Below, piece by piece: positions 37,583 through 45,849 of a stretch of 64,000 nucleotides of DNA. The stretch is from Alphaproteobacteria bacterium (GTDB taxonomy: Bacteria; Pseudomonadota; Alphaproteobacteria; Rickettsiales; UBA8987). The notes under the pieces are model-generated. The model did no database searches and was not told where the DNA came from. It was given only the letters and a program-made list of their open reading frames with translations. How positions within the stretch are numbered: position 1 is the stretch's first letter; each line of letters opens with the position of its first letter. The stretch spans positions 1-64,000 of the forward strand of contig JAUIFA010000002.1 of NCBI GenBank assembly GCA_030429625.1, written 5' to 3'. The translations under genes and the position numbers were made by a program.

Positions 37583-39709
37583 ATGCTTAGATCGTTGTTA
37601 AAAAGATTGTTCACCCTTCTTTACAAAGTAGAGGTCAAAGGCTTAGAAAATTATAAAAAGGCTGGTGATCGGGTGTTGATCATCGTCAATCATCTTTCCT
37701 TTTTGGATGCGGTGCTGGTGGCATTATTTCTACCGGAAAAGCCGATGTTTGCCGTTAACAGCTTTATCGCTGAACGCTGGTACTTCAAGCCCTTCCTGGC
37801 GCTGGTTAAAGCGTTCCCGCTGGATCCGACCAACCCCATGGCCACCAAAGGCATTATCAATGAGATCAAAAAAGACAATAAATGTGTGATCTTCCCTGAA
37901 GGACGCATCACCGTCACCGGTTCGCTGATGAAAGTCTATGAAGGACCGGGGATGATTGCCGACAAGGCGGGCGCACAAATTTTACCAGTTCGTCTTGATG
38001 GCGCGCAATATAGCCCTTTTTCCAGAATTAAAGGCAAAGTGCGGACGCACTTATTCCCCAAAATCACTCTGACCATGTTGGAGCCGAGAACTTTTGATGT
38101 TCCCGCCGAGATCAAAGGCCGAGCAAGGCGCCATGCGGCAGGGGTGAAGTTGTACGATCTGATGAGCCAAATGCTCTTTGACAGTTCCGATTATGACAAA
38201 ACCCTGTTTCAATCGGTTCTCGATCAAAGCCATATCCATGGGCGTAAACACGTGATCGCCGAAGACGCAATGCGCAAGCCGATAAACTATGGGCAGTTGA
38301 TCACTCGCAGTTTTATTCTGGGCGAAAAAATTGCTCAGGATACCAAAGCGAGTGAGTATGTTGGAGTGATGCTGCCGAACATGGTTAGCTCTATTGTGGC
38401 TTTCTTTGCCTTGCAGGCGACGGGCAGGGTTCCGGCGATGTTGAACTTTTCTACCGGCGCGAAGAACTTGATCTCCGCCTGCAACACCGCCAAAATAAAA
38501 ACCATTTACACGTCAAAACAATTTGTAACTACCGGCAAATTGACCGAAGTCGTTGAAGCCGTAGAAAAAACGGGCGTTAAAATTATTTATCTAGAAGATT
38601 TGGCAAAAACCATAACGATTTTAGATAAACTTAAAGGTCTTGTCACCAGCCGTTTCGCGCAAGTATTTTATGAAGCACCAAATGCCGATAGCCCTGCGGT
38701 AATCCTATTTACATCCGGTTCTGAAGGAACGCCAAAAGGCGTCGTCCTCTCACACAGAAACATTCAGGCCAACCGTTATCAATTGGCCTCACGGGTGGAT
38801 TTTGGCCCGACGGACATTGTGTTTAACGCGCTGCCGATTTTCCATTCATTTGGCCTAACGGGTGGAACGCTGCTGCCGATCCTCTCAGGCATTCGCACCT
38901 TCTTTTACCCCTCGCCGTTGCATTATCGCATTGTACCGGAACTGGTTTACGACACCAACGCTACAATTATGTTTGGGACGGATACCTTCCTTTCGGGCTA
39001 TGCACGCTTTGCCAATGCGTACGATTTTTATTCCATCCGCTATGTGTTTGCTGGTGCGGAAAAACTAAAAGAAGAAACCCGTAAACTCTGGGCAGAAAAA
39101 TACGGGGTACGCATCTTTGAAGGCTATGGGGCAACCGAAACTTCGCCCGCCCTGTCTACCAATACGCCAATGCACAACAAGCCGGGTACGGTGGGTCGCT
39201 TGCTTCCGGGGATTTCCTATGAGTTGGAGGACATGCCCGGCATTGAGGATGGCGGTAAGCTGGTCGTGTGTGGGCAGAACGTCATGAAAGGTTATTTGTT
39301 GCACGATCAGCCCGGTGTGCTGGTTCCGCCTTCAGACAATAAATACGACACGGGCGACATTGTCAGCGTGGATGCGGATGGTTACATCACCATCAAAGGC
39401 CGCGCCAAACGCTTTGCCAAAATCGCGGGGGAAATGGTATCGTTGACGGCGGTAGAAACCTATCTGGCGAAATTATGGCCGGAAAATCACCATGCGGTTG
39501 TTAATATACCAGACGCGAAGAAAGGTGAGGCATTGGTGTTGGTGACGGACAAACACGATGCTGAGCGGAGCGATATTTCCGCTTATGCCAAATCGCAAGG
39601 CATCAGTGAATTATCTGTCCCTCGGACGATCAAGATGGTTGACAAAGTCCCCCTTCTGGGTACAGGTAAAACCGATTATGTAAAAGTTAAAGAACTGGCA
39701 GAAGGGTAG
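37583..39709 (+). CDS. aas: Bifunctional 2-acylglycerophosphoethanolamine acyltransferase/acyl-ACP synthetase
   Basis: 708 residues. The N-terminal PlsC-type acyltransferase domain (1-200) has the catalytic NHLSFLD (HX4D) and FPEGRIT motifs. The C-terminal AMP-forming synthetase has the P-loop ILFTSGSEGTPKGV, GYGATETSPALS and YDTGDIVSV. The pair of domains is that of Aas, which re-acylates lysophosphatidylethanolamine. It directly follows the DUF2459 stop codon. With the lipase and LplT-like genes it makes a lysophospholipid salvage set. It looks more GC-rich than the genes before it. Confidence 0.95.
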   Translation: MLRSLLKRLFTLLYKVEVKGLENYKKAGDRVLIIVNHLSFLDAVLVALFLPEKPMFAVNSFIAERWYFKPFLALVKAFPLDPTNPMATKGIINEIKKDNKCVIFPEGRITVTGSLMKVYEGPGMIADKAGAQILPVRLDGAQYSPFSRIKGKVRTHLFPKITLTMLEPRTFDVPAEIKGRARRHAAGVKLYDLMSQMLFDSSDYDKTLFQSVLDQSHIHGRKHVIAEDAMRKPINYGQLITRSFILGEKIAQDTKASEYVGVMLPNMVSSIVAFFALQATGRVPAMLNFSTGAKNLISACNTAKIKTIYTSKQFVTTGKLTEVVEAVEKTGVKIIYLEDLAKTITILDKLKGLVTSRFAQVFYEAPNADSPAVILFTSGSEGTPKGVVLSHRNIQANRYQLASRVDFGPTDIVFNALPIFHSFGLTGGTLLPILSGIRTFFYPSPLHYRIVPELVYDTNATIMFGTDTFLSGYARFANAYDFYSIRYVFAGAEKLKEETRKLWAEKYGVRIFEGYGATETSPALSTNTPMHNKPGTVGRLLPGISYELEDMPGIEDGGKLVVCGQNVMKGYLLHDQPGVLVPPSDNKYDTGDIVSVDADGYITIKGRAKRFAKIAGEMVSLTAVETYLAKLWPENHHAVVNIPDAKKGEALVLVTDKHDAERSDISAYAKSQGISELSVPRTIKMVDKVPLLGTGKTDYVKVKELAEG

Positions 39710-39771
39710 GAGGGTAGCTTTGATATTAAAAAGCATGTCCTTAAGATTTACTACCCAGAGAGGTGAAACAG

Positions 39772-40005
39772 CTATTTTAGCCATTCTGATACTTCTTGGC
39801 TGTCGGGTAATCCGCCTTTGTGAACCAGCTTGCCGTCGACCATTACGGCTGGCGTAGTCATGATGCCTCTTGAGGCAATCGCAACAGGGTCATAAATATG
39901 TTCTAAGTCAATGTCTGTACCAAGCTCTTCGGCTTTTGTTTTTATCATTTCTTCGGTCATGATACATTTTTTGCAACCCGTACCAAATACTTCAACTTTT
40001 TTCAT
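39772..40005 (-). CDS. Small thioredoxin-like protein (CKKC)
   Basis: 77 residues with the thioredoxin fold of the archaeal MTH895/'redox-active disulfide protein 2' group: VEVFGTGCKKCIMTEEMI (CxxC at 11-14) and the cis-Pro loop TTPAVMVDGKLVHKGG. It lacks a signal peptide and is cytoplasmic. It starts 15 bp after the ArsP-type permease gene, a pairing seen in other bacteria, with GAAGGA before the ATG. It may reduce the permease substrate or its conserved cysteines. Confidence 0.92.
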   Translation of the reverse strand: MKKVEVFGTGCKKCIMTEEMIKTKAEELGTDIDLEHIYDPVAIASRGIMTTPAVMVDGKLVHKGGLPDSQEVSEWLK

Positions 40006-40020
40006 GGGTGAATCCTTCTG

Positions 40021-40983
40021 TTAAAAAATTAAATTAAATGTGTAACCCACAACGATAAAAGCCAGCGCGAGATAGGCTACAAAAAACACGATCATCTTAA
40101 ATTTGAGGACTTTACGCAAAATCACAAGCTCAGGCAGCGAAATAGCGACTGTACTCATGATGAATGCCAGCGTTGTCCCAACGGGCAATCCTTTGGCGAT
40201 TAGAACCTCCGCCACAGGAATAACGCCTGTGACATTAGAATAAAGTGGTACAGCCATTAAAACAGCAATCGGCACCGCAAATAGATTATCTGCACCGGCA
40301 TGGGAAATGAACCATTCCTGAGGAACAAAGCCGTGAATTCCTGCACCAACACCAACACCTATAAAAACATAGAGCCAGACTTGTTTTAGGATGTCGGATG
40401 TTTCTTCCCACGCATGGTGGAAACGCTTTTTGATCGTAAGAGTTGGCTCGTCAAGATCATCCGTAGGTGCGGTGGCGTTGAATACAAATGGCTCGACCCA
40501 TTTTTCTAACTTAAGGAAGTCAATAAGTATACCGCCTATCATCCCCGTAAGCATACCTACAGCAACATAGGATAAGGTAAATGTCCAGCCAATGGCTTCT
40601 CCAAAGAGAATGGCGGCGACTTCATTGACCATAGGTGAAGTGATAAGAAAGGCCATGGTTACGCCAAGCGGGATACCCGAGCTTAAGAAGGCAATAAATA
40701 AAGGAATGGAGGAACACGAACAAAAAGGCGTTATTGCCCCAAGTATGACTGCTAGAAAATAAGCCAAGATTTTAGGTTTCCCATCAAGCCAATGTCGGAC
40801 CTTTTCAGGTGAGATCCATGATCTCAGGAATCCAACAATCAACATTAAGGCAGTGAGAAGAAAGAAAATTTTGGTGGTGTCTTCAATAAAGAAATGCACC
40901 GCTTCGGCTAAATGTGTGGTTGCATCCAGCGCCAATGCTTCGTAGGTAGTGTAATCTGCAAGTTTGGTAAAAATTTCTAGCAT
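40021..40983 (-). CDS. ArsP-type permease (DUF318 family)
   Basis: 320 residues with about eight membrane helices. The hallmark TPFCSCSSIPLFIAFLSSGIP (about 92-112) carries the paired cysteines that in ArsP bind trivalent organoarsenicals; the second half has a matching PLYSNVTGVIPVAEVL loop. ArsP exports methylated or aromatic arsenicals, though many DUF318 members have no proven substrate. No ArsR gene is present, so arsenic control is not shown. The start codon has no obvious ribosome site. Confidence 0.85.
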   Translation of the reverse strand: MLEIFTKLADYTTYEALALDATTHLAEAVHFFIEDTTKIFFLLTALMLIVGFLRSWISPEKVRHWLDGKPKILAYFLAVILGAITPFCSCSSIPLFIAFLSSGIPLGVTMAFLITSPMVNEVAAILFGEAIGWTFTLSYVAVGMLTGMIGGILIDFLKLEKWVEPFVFNATAPTDDLDEPTLTIKKRFHHAWEETSDILKQVWLYVFIGVGVGAGIHGFVPQEWFISHAGADNLFAVPIAVLMAVPLYSNVTGVIPVAEVLIAKGLPVGTTLAFIMSTVAISLPELVILRKVLKFKMIVFFVAYLALAFIVVGYTFNLIF

Positions 40984-41313
40984 TATAACGCGCTTATCGT
41001 ATGGTTCTTTCTGGATTTTGTTTTCATGTAGGCACTATAAACACCCTATGACAAGAAACCAATACAAATCTCTTTACTATGAATTTGATAGAGAATAATA
41101 CGATTCAGATGACGTAGACCTCAATATCAAAATCTTTTAGCTCTGCTAGGCATTCTTCGAAACTCACCAGACCAACGCAAGCCCCCTTTCCAAAACAAAC
41201 CATATACCAACTTACAAACCATAGATTAGTATTTCTTTACATTAAATAGATTACCGTTAGAATCATCGCTTTGGTTTTGGTACAAAAAGAGATTGGTAAA
41301 AAGGGGAAAATGT
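40984..41313. other. Intergenic region between ArsP-type permease and methyltransferase
   Basis: About 330 bp, AT-rich. It holds only a short minus-strand ORF at 41105-41203 (listed separately) and the two presumed promoters. No tRNA, strong terminator or repeat is seen. Confidence 0.6.
41105..41203 (-). pseudogene. Possible gene remnant, 32 codons
   Basis: An ATG-to-TGA frame that ends FEECLAELKDFDIEVYVI reads like the tail of a real protein, but it has no ribosome site and no upstream continuation. It could be the last piece of a lost gene or chance. Confidence 0.25.
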
Positions 41314-42294
41314 ATGTTTGGACTGAAGAAAGCAAAGAAACTACCATTGACCAGTAACGGTGTAGAAGATCTTGTCTGGTATGCCGACCGTTTCTCCTGC
41401 TATCGGGATAATTTTGAATTTGCCGGTTGGGTGTTCCACAAACACAAAAAGGTGGTTGAGTTGCTTCTCCTTCTAACCGATGGCAGCCAAATTCCTATCC
41501 CTGTTAATCAACCAAGTGGTGACGTTCAGGCGGCTCATGGGGGGGTAGCAAAATCTTCACGTTTTGCCATTGCCACAAAAATCCCTAACCCAGAAGACAT
41601 ATTAAAAATCAATTTTGTGTGTGTACTTGAAGACGGGCAGCATATTGAACTTCCCTACTTTGTGACCATGGCGGGAAACACGTACGCACATCAGGTACTG
41701 TTTAGTCAGTTTAAAGAGAAGCTTCATGCCATTGGTTCAGGCAAATTATTAGAAATTGGTTCGCGTAACCGTTCAGGAAATATACGTAAAGAAATTTGTC
41801 CAGAGAATATGGAATATACTGGTTTTGATATTATGGAGGGCGAGAATGTGGACGTGGTAGGTGATGCACACAAACTCTCGTCTCTTTTTCCAGAGAATCA
41901 CTTTGATGCCATATTTTCCGTTTCAGTGTTTGAACATTTGGCTATGCCATGGAAGGTGGCTCTTGAAAAGAATAAAATATTAAAGCCGGGTGGGCTGGTA
42001 TTTATTCAAACACATCAAGCGTGGCCGGTGCATGAAGAACCTTGGGATTTCTGGCGATTTTCAAAATATTCATGGGCAACCATGTTCAACAAACATACCG
42101 GTTTTGAGATCATCGATGCGGTGATGAGCCAGCCATGTGAGCTTGTGGCACAAGTTGCAAATCCATCTACAATAGGATTTGATCATAACCTTGCTTATTT
42201 GTGTACGGCTATGATGGCACGTAAAATATCAGATACAGATCTCTCTTGGGATGTGGGTGTTGAAGACATCACGGCGGATATGTATCCGCAATAA
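41314..42294 (+). CDS. Class I SAM-dependent methyltransferase
   Basis: 326 residues from the ATG of MFGLKKAKK, after AAAAGGGG. An N-terminal about 130-residue beta-rich part of unknown role (SCYRDNFEFAGWVF and following) precedes a methyltransferase: motif I GKLLEIGSRNRSG (about 146-158), an acidic GFDIMEGENVDVVGDAH, motif II FDAIFSVSVFEHL and LKPGGLVFIQTH. The HEEPWDFWRFSKYSW segment is common in glycan-locus methyltransferases. The gene stands alone and ends in a perfect 8-bp stem. Confidence 0.85.
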   Translation: MFGLKKAKKLPLTSNGVEDLVWYADRFSCYRDNFEFAGWVFHKHKKVVELLLLLTDGSQIPIPVNQPSGDVQAAHGGVAKSSRFAIATKIPNPEDILKINFVCVLEDGQHIELPYFVTMAGNTYAHQVLFSQFKEKLHAIGSGKLLEIGSRNRSGNIRKEICPENMEYTGFDIMEGENVDVVGDAHKLSSLFPENHFDAIFSVSVFEHLAMPWKVALEKNKILKPGGLVFIQTHQAWPVHEEPWDFWRFSKYSWATMFNKHTGFEIIDAVMSQPCELVAQVANPSTIGFDHNLAYLCTAMMARKISDTDLSWDVGVEDITADMYPQ

Positions 42295-42299
42295 ATATA

Positions 42300-42322
42300 C
42301 CGTCTTAGGTAAGATAAGACGG
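42300..42322 (+). terminator. Hairpin after the methyltransferase gene
   Basis: CCGTCTTA pairs perfectly with TAAGACGG around a seven-base loop, beginning 6 bp after the stop codon. No T-run follows, so it may be a weak terminator or an mRNA 3'-end stabiliser. Confidence 0.45.
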
Positions 42323-42690
42323 AAGTTATAAGAATATCCTCTCTATATTTGTTGTCTGCGATGGGTTGGTGGTAGTGCTGCTGTTATAATCCAACTATAT
42401 ATCAGTAATGTTTAGTATATTGGTGGTTAGCTGCTTGGTGAAGCTGTTAGTTGTTACTCTTAACTGTCCAAATTGGACTTTATTAGAGATTTGGGGAGTA
42501 AGAAATGGCGGTGTGGCAAGACCAGCCAGCAATACTCTTAGCTCCGCTTTCCCTGCTTATGGTCAATTTACAGGGAATTAGCTGGGATGGTTCGTTAGCG
42601 GATAATTAAGTTCTAAAAAACATTGATGCTGTTTTTCATGACAATATATGTTTTGATTATCGACACATGTTGTGTTAATGAATTCAAATT
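42323..42690. other. Intergenic region carrying repeat copy A
   Basis: About 370 bp without an ORF of coding quality. Most of its recognisable content is the dispersed repeat at 42471-42576. The 75 bp before the next gene are AT-rich and must hold that gene's promoter. Confidence 0.6.
42471..42576 (+). repeat. Dispersed direct repeat, copy A (deleted form)
   Basis: It begins AATTGGACTTTATTAGAGAT (27 identical bases shared with 58631-58657), continues with GGCGGTGTG..AAGACCA.CCAGCAATA matches, then jumps to a 30-base block identical to 58781-58810 (CTTTCCCTGCTTATGGTCAA plus ten more bases). Relative to copy B about 75-85 bp of the middle are missing. Same orientation as copy B. Confidence 0.85.
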
Positions 42691-43854
42691 ATGAATGATG
42701 TGGAAAAGACTGAACTGACAATTTTAATGCCTTGCCTTGATGAGGCGGAGACGCTTGAGATATGCATTAAGAAAGCGTTGGACTTTTTAAAGCGTTATGG
42801 TGTTGTTGGGGAGGTGCTTATTTCTGATAATGGCAGTACGGATGGCTCCATTGAAATTGCCCAGCAGGCAGGCGCACGGGTAGTACACGCTCCGCTAAAA
42901 GGCTATGGTGCCGCGTTGATGCATGGCATTAAAGAGGCCAAAGGCACCTATATCATTATGGGAGATTCAGACGACAGTTATGACTTTAGTAGTCTTGATA
43001 ATTATGTAGATGAACTTCGTAACGGTACTGATTTGGTGATGGGCAATCGTTTTAAGGGTGGAATCAAACCTGGGGCGATGCCTTTTTTACATAAATATCT
43101 TGGAAATCCTGTGCTTAGTTTTCTGGGTCGTTTGTTTTTCTCCATAAAAGTAGGGGATTTTCATTGCGGGTTGCGTGGGTTTAACCGCCAGCTTTTTTTG
43201 GATTTAAACCTCACCACTACAGGTATGGAATTTGCCAGCGAGATGGTGGTACGTGCATCATTAGCGGGCTATTCTATCAAAGAAGTGCCTACTGTTTTAT
43301 CCCCCGATGGCCGCTCTCGCCCACCGCATTTGCGTACATGGCGTGACGGATGGCGCCACTTACGCTTTCTGCTGATGTTTAGCCCAAAATGGTTGTTCTT
43401 TTACCCAGCATTATTTTGTTTCTTGGTTGGTGCCTTATTAACATTCGTTTTATTGCCCGGCCCGGTTGCCGTAACCCCAACGATGACCCTAGACATCCAT
43501 ACTATTGTCATCGCCTGTTTAACCACCTTGGTTGGCGCACAGGGGCTATCTTTTGCTATCGTTGCGCGTCGATATTCTACATTACGCGGATTGTTACCTC
43601 CGGACAAAACCTTTAGTTACTTGCTTTCATTCCTATCCCTTGAGAAAGTACTTATTCTAACAGCCTTATTATTATTCAGTGGGTTGGGGGGAATCTTATA
43701 TTGCGTTTCCATCTGGTGGAATGTGGGTTTTGGCGCATTGGAATATGCCAGCCTTACGCGCATATTAACTGTCTCGTCCACGGCGGTAGTGCTATCATTA
43801 CAACTGGCTTTCACAGGTTTTCTTGCTGCCATGCTTGAAGTAAAATTCAGATAA
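42691..43854 (+). CDS. Glycosyltransferase family 2, DPM1-like with membrane tail
   Basis: 387 residues. The catalytic GT-A domain (1-235) shows LTILMPCLDEAETLEICI, ISDNGSTDGSIEIA, the DxD-like MGDSDDSYDF and DFHCGLRGFNR. The C-terminal part has about four membrane helices. Enzymes of this kind move a sugar from a nucleotide donor to polyprenyl phosphate. The gene that follows after 15 bp encodes a multi-helix GT39-like protein, which may use the polyprenyl-sugar; together they could decorate lipid A, a glycan or an exported protein. The ribosome site is weak. Confidence 0.92.
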   Translation: MNDVEKTELTILMPCLDEAETLEICIKKALDFLKRYGVVGEVLISDNGSTDGSIEIAQQAGARVVHAPLKGYGAALMHGIKEAKGTYIIMGDSDDSYDFSSLDNYVDELRNGTDLVMGNRFKGGIKPGAMPFLHKYLGNPVLSFLGRLFFSIKVGDFHCGLRGFNRQLFLDLNLTTTGMEFASEMVVRASLAGYSIKEVPTVLSPDGRSRPPHLRTWRDGWRHLRFLLMFSPKWLFFYPALFCFLVGALLTFVLLPGPVAVTPTMTLDIHTIVIACLTTLVGAQGLSFAIVARRYSTLRGLLPPDKTFSYLLSFLSLEKVLILTALLLFSGLGGILYCVSIWWNVGFGALEYASLTRILTVSSTAVVLSLQLAFTGFLAAMLEVKFR

Positions 43855-43869
43855 GCTTGTGGCGCAAAG

Positions 43870-45843
43870 ATGAAAAATATAAGCACACAATGTAGTTTTC
43901 ATTTTTACTTAATCTTTTTCTCCGCCCTCTATCTGATTTTTTATTATTATATTCCTGCCAATCTCTTGCCCAGAGCCATGCATGACGATGGTTTGTTTGT
44001 GCATTTGGCTCGTGAATTGACCAACGGGAACTGGTTGGGAGATTATAGCCAATATACGTTGATGAAAGGGCCGGGATACCCACTCTTCCTCGCGCTTAAC
44101 AATTGGTTGGGATGGTCCATTTCTTTTGCTCATGCGCTGCTGCACTGTGTTGCGTCTTTGTCGTTGGCCTATGTTATCACCAAATTGTCTAATAAATGGC
44201 TAGGCGGCACAGTGTTTATGCTCACCCTTTGGCACCCTGTTTTTATGGAATATCGTGTGCTGCGCCAAACCATTTACCCTGACCAGACCATGTTGTTTCT
44301 GGCCTTGTTTGCGTACAGCATCTTAACCACAGAAAGCTTTAAAAAGCGTCTTTACGTTGCGGTGCTGGCAGGGATATCGCTCAGCTGGTTCTGGCTAACC
44401 AGAGAGGAAGGAGTATGGATTCTTCCTGGTATGGCGTGCATGATCCTGTTTGCCATGCTGCATTTTAAAAAAATAGGCTATGTCTTATGGCCAAGTTTTG
44501 CAACCGTAGCAGCGTGCTATGGGTTAATTTTAGTGCTTAAATTGGTAAATTTTGTGGCGTATGATGATTTTGTGGGCGTGGACGTAAAAGAAAAATATTT
44601 TTCAAAATCCTTGTCTCTGTTGCAAAGTGTAGAAAACGGTGAAAAGATTGATTATGTCCCTGTGTCAAAAGCAACGCGGGCAAAAATATATAAGGTCAGC
44701 ACCGCTTTCGCGTCGTTAAGAGAATATTTTGACCCAGAACATGGGCAAACTCCTTGGCAATCTGGTTGTAAGTTTTATCCGCAATCTTGTGGGGACATTG
44801 CCGGTGGATGGTTTATTTGGGCATTGCGCGATGCCGCTGCTTCAAAGGGTCACTATAGGTCAGCTAAAACATCGTCTGACTTTTTTAGAAAATTATCACA
44901 GGAGGTTGAGGGTGCTTGTCATTCAGGCCAACTCAAATGCAAGAAATCACCCATTCCTTACATGCCACATATTAGTGATGAACAAATCCGCCAGATTCCG
45001 GATAAGATCGTTCAAACGGTAAAAACCGTTACTCTAATTGAGCCACCTCCAACCCATTTACGCTGTAGCAGTGGTGATCAAGCGTTGCTTTCCAACATGG
45101 TTTCGTTTGTTGGGAATCCAATTCATTGGCCGTCGAGAACGGCGGGGCAATACACCACCCTAAACGGCTGGTACACACAAAAAGATGGGCAATGGTTTGA
45201 GGCTAAAGTAGTGGATAAAGACGGCCTACCTGTATGCTTATTCTTACAAAGGAGAGCCAGCCCTGATCTGGTAACAGCCTTTGAAAACCCTCACCTCGCA
45301 GAAAGTCGCTTTGTTTTGAGAACACCCTGCGATAATGAGTGCCGATTGATCGTTAAGAAACAAGATGGCGCTGCCATAACCATCGCCTTTAGTGATCTTA
45401 TGCAGAACAATTCCAGCATTGACATGGCAGGGGATATTTTGCACATCGATACCGCCACCACACATAACGACGGGATGAAGGCCAAAAACCCTCAACTGGA
45501 AGACAATATCCGGTATGTCGGCATGGTGCAGAATGTGCGTGAAATGCTCTGGCACGTTTATAATATGATCGTGCCAGCAGTGAGCATTCTAGGGTTTATT
45601 GCGTTTATCTTGTCCGCGTACATCACCCTTAAAAGAAGAGTATTTACGCCCATCATGGCACTTGCCACCGCACTATGGGCATCCATCGCTGCTCTGGTAG
45701 TCATCCTTGTGTTGATTGACGTGACTGCCTTCCCCACCATTATCCGCCGGGTCTATCTGCTACCGTTATTCAACCCCATCTGCATCGCCGCCCTGCTTTC
45801 TATTTATCAGTGCGTCGTGTTTGTAAGAAAATACAGAAGTTAA
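43870..45843 (+). CDS. Polytopic membrane protein, GT39/ArnT-like glycosyltransferase candidate
   Basis: 657 residues. About ten membrane helices in the first 230 residues, a large soluble (periplasmic) middle of about 340 residues, and three to four helices at the end. Asp39-Asp40 in RAMHDDGLFVHLA plus MKGPGYPLFLALN resemble the first periplasmic loop of lipid-dependent GT-C enzymes, in which an acidic pair is catalytic. The periplasmic domain has several cysteines (CKFYPQSCGD, CHSGQLKC, PCDNECRL), so disulfides are likely. The gene lies 15 bp after the GT2 gene and 6 bp from the convergent giant RTX gene. Confidence 0.72.
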   Translation: MKNISTQCSFHFYLIFFSALYLIFYYYIPANLLPRAMHDDGLFVHLARELTNGNWLGDYSQYTLMKGPGYPLFLALNNWLGWSISFAHALLHCVASLSLAYVITKLSNKWLGGTVFMLTLWHPVFMEYRVLRQTIYPDQTMLFLALFAYSILTTESFKKRLYVAVLAGISLSWFWLTREEGVWILPGMACMILFAMLHFKKIGYVLWPSFATVAACYGLILVLKLVNFVAYDDFVGVDVKEKYFSKSLSLLQSVENGEKIDYVPVSKATRAKIYKVSTAFASLREYFDPEHGQTPWQSGCKFYPQSCGDIAGGWFIWALRDAAASKGHYRSAKTSSDFFRKLSQEVEGACHSGQLKCKKSPIPYMPHISDEQIRQIPDKIVQTVKTVTLIEPPPTHLRCSSGDQALLSNMVSFVGNPIHWPSRTAGQYTTLNGWYTQKDGQWFEAKVVDKDGLPVCLFLQRRASPDLVTAFENPHLAESRFVLRTPCDNECRLIVKKQDGAAITIAFSDLMQNNSSIDMAGDILHIDTATTHNDGMKAKNPQLEDNIRYVGMVQNVREMLWHVYNMIVPAVSILGFIAFILSAYITLKRRVFTPIMALATALWASIAALVVILVLIDVTAFPTIIRRVYLLPLFNPICIAALLSIYQCVVFVRKYRS

Positions 45844-45849
45844 ATTTTT

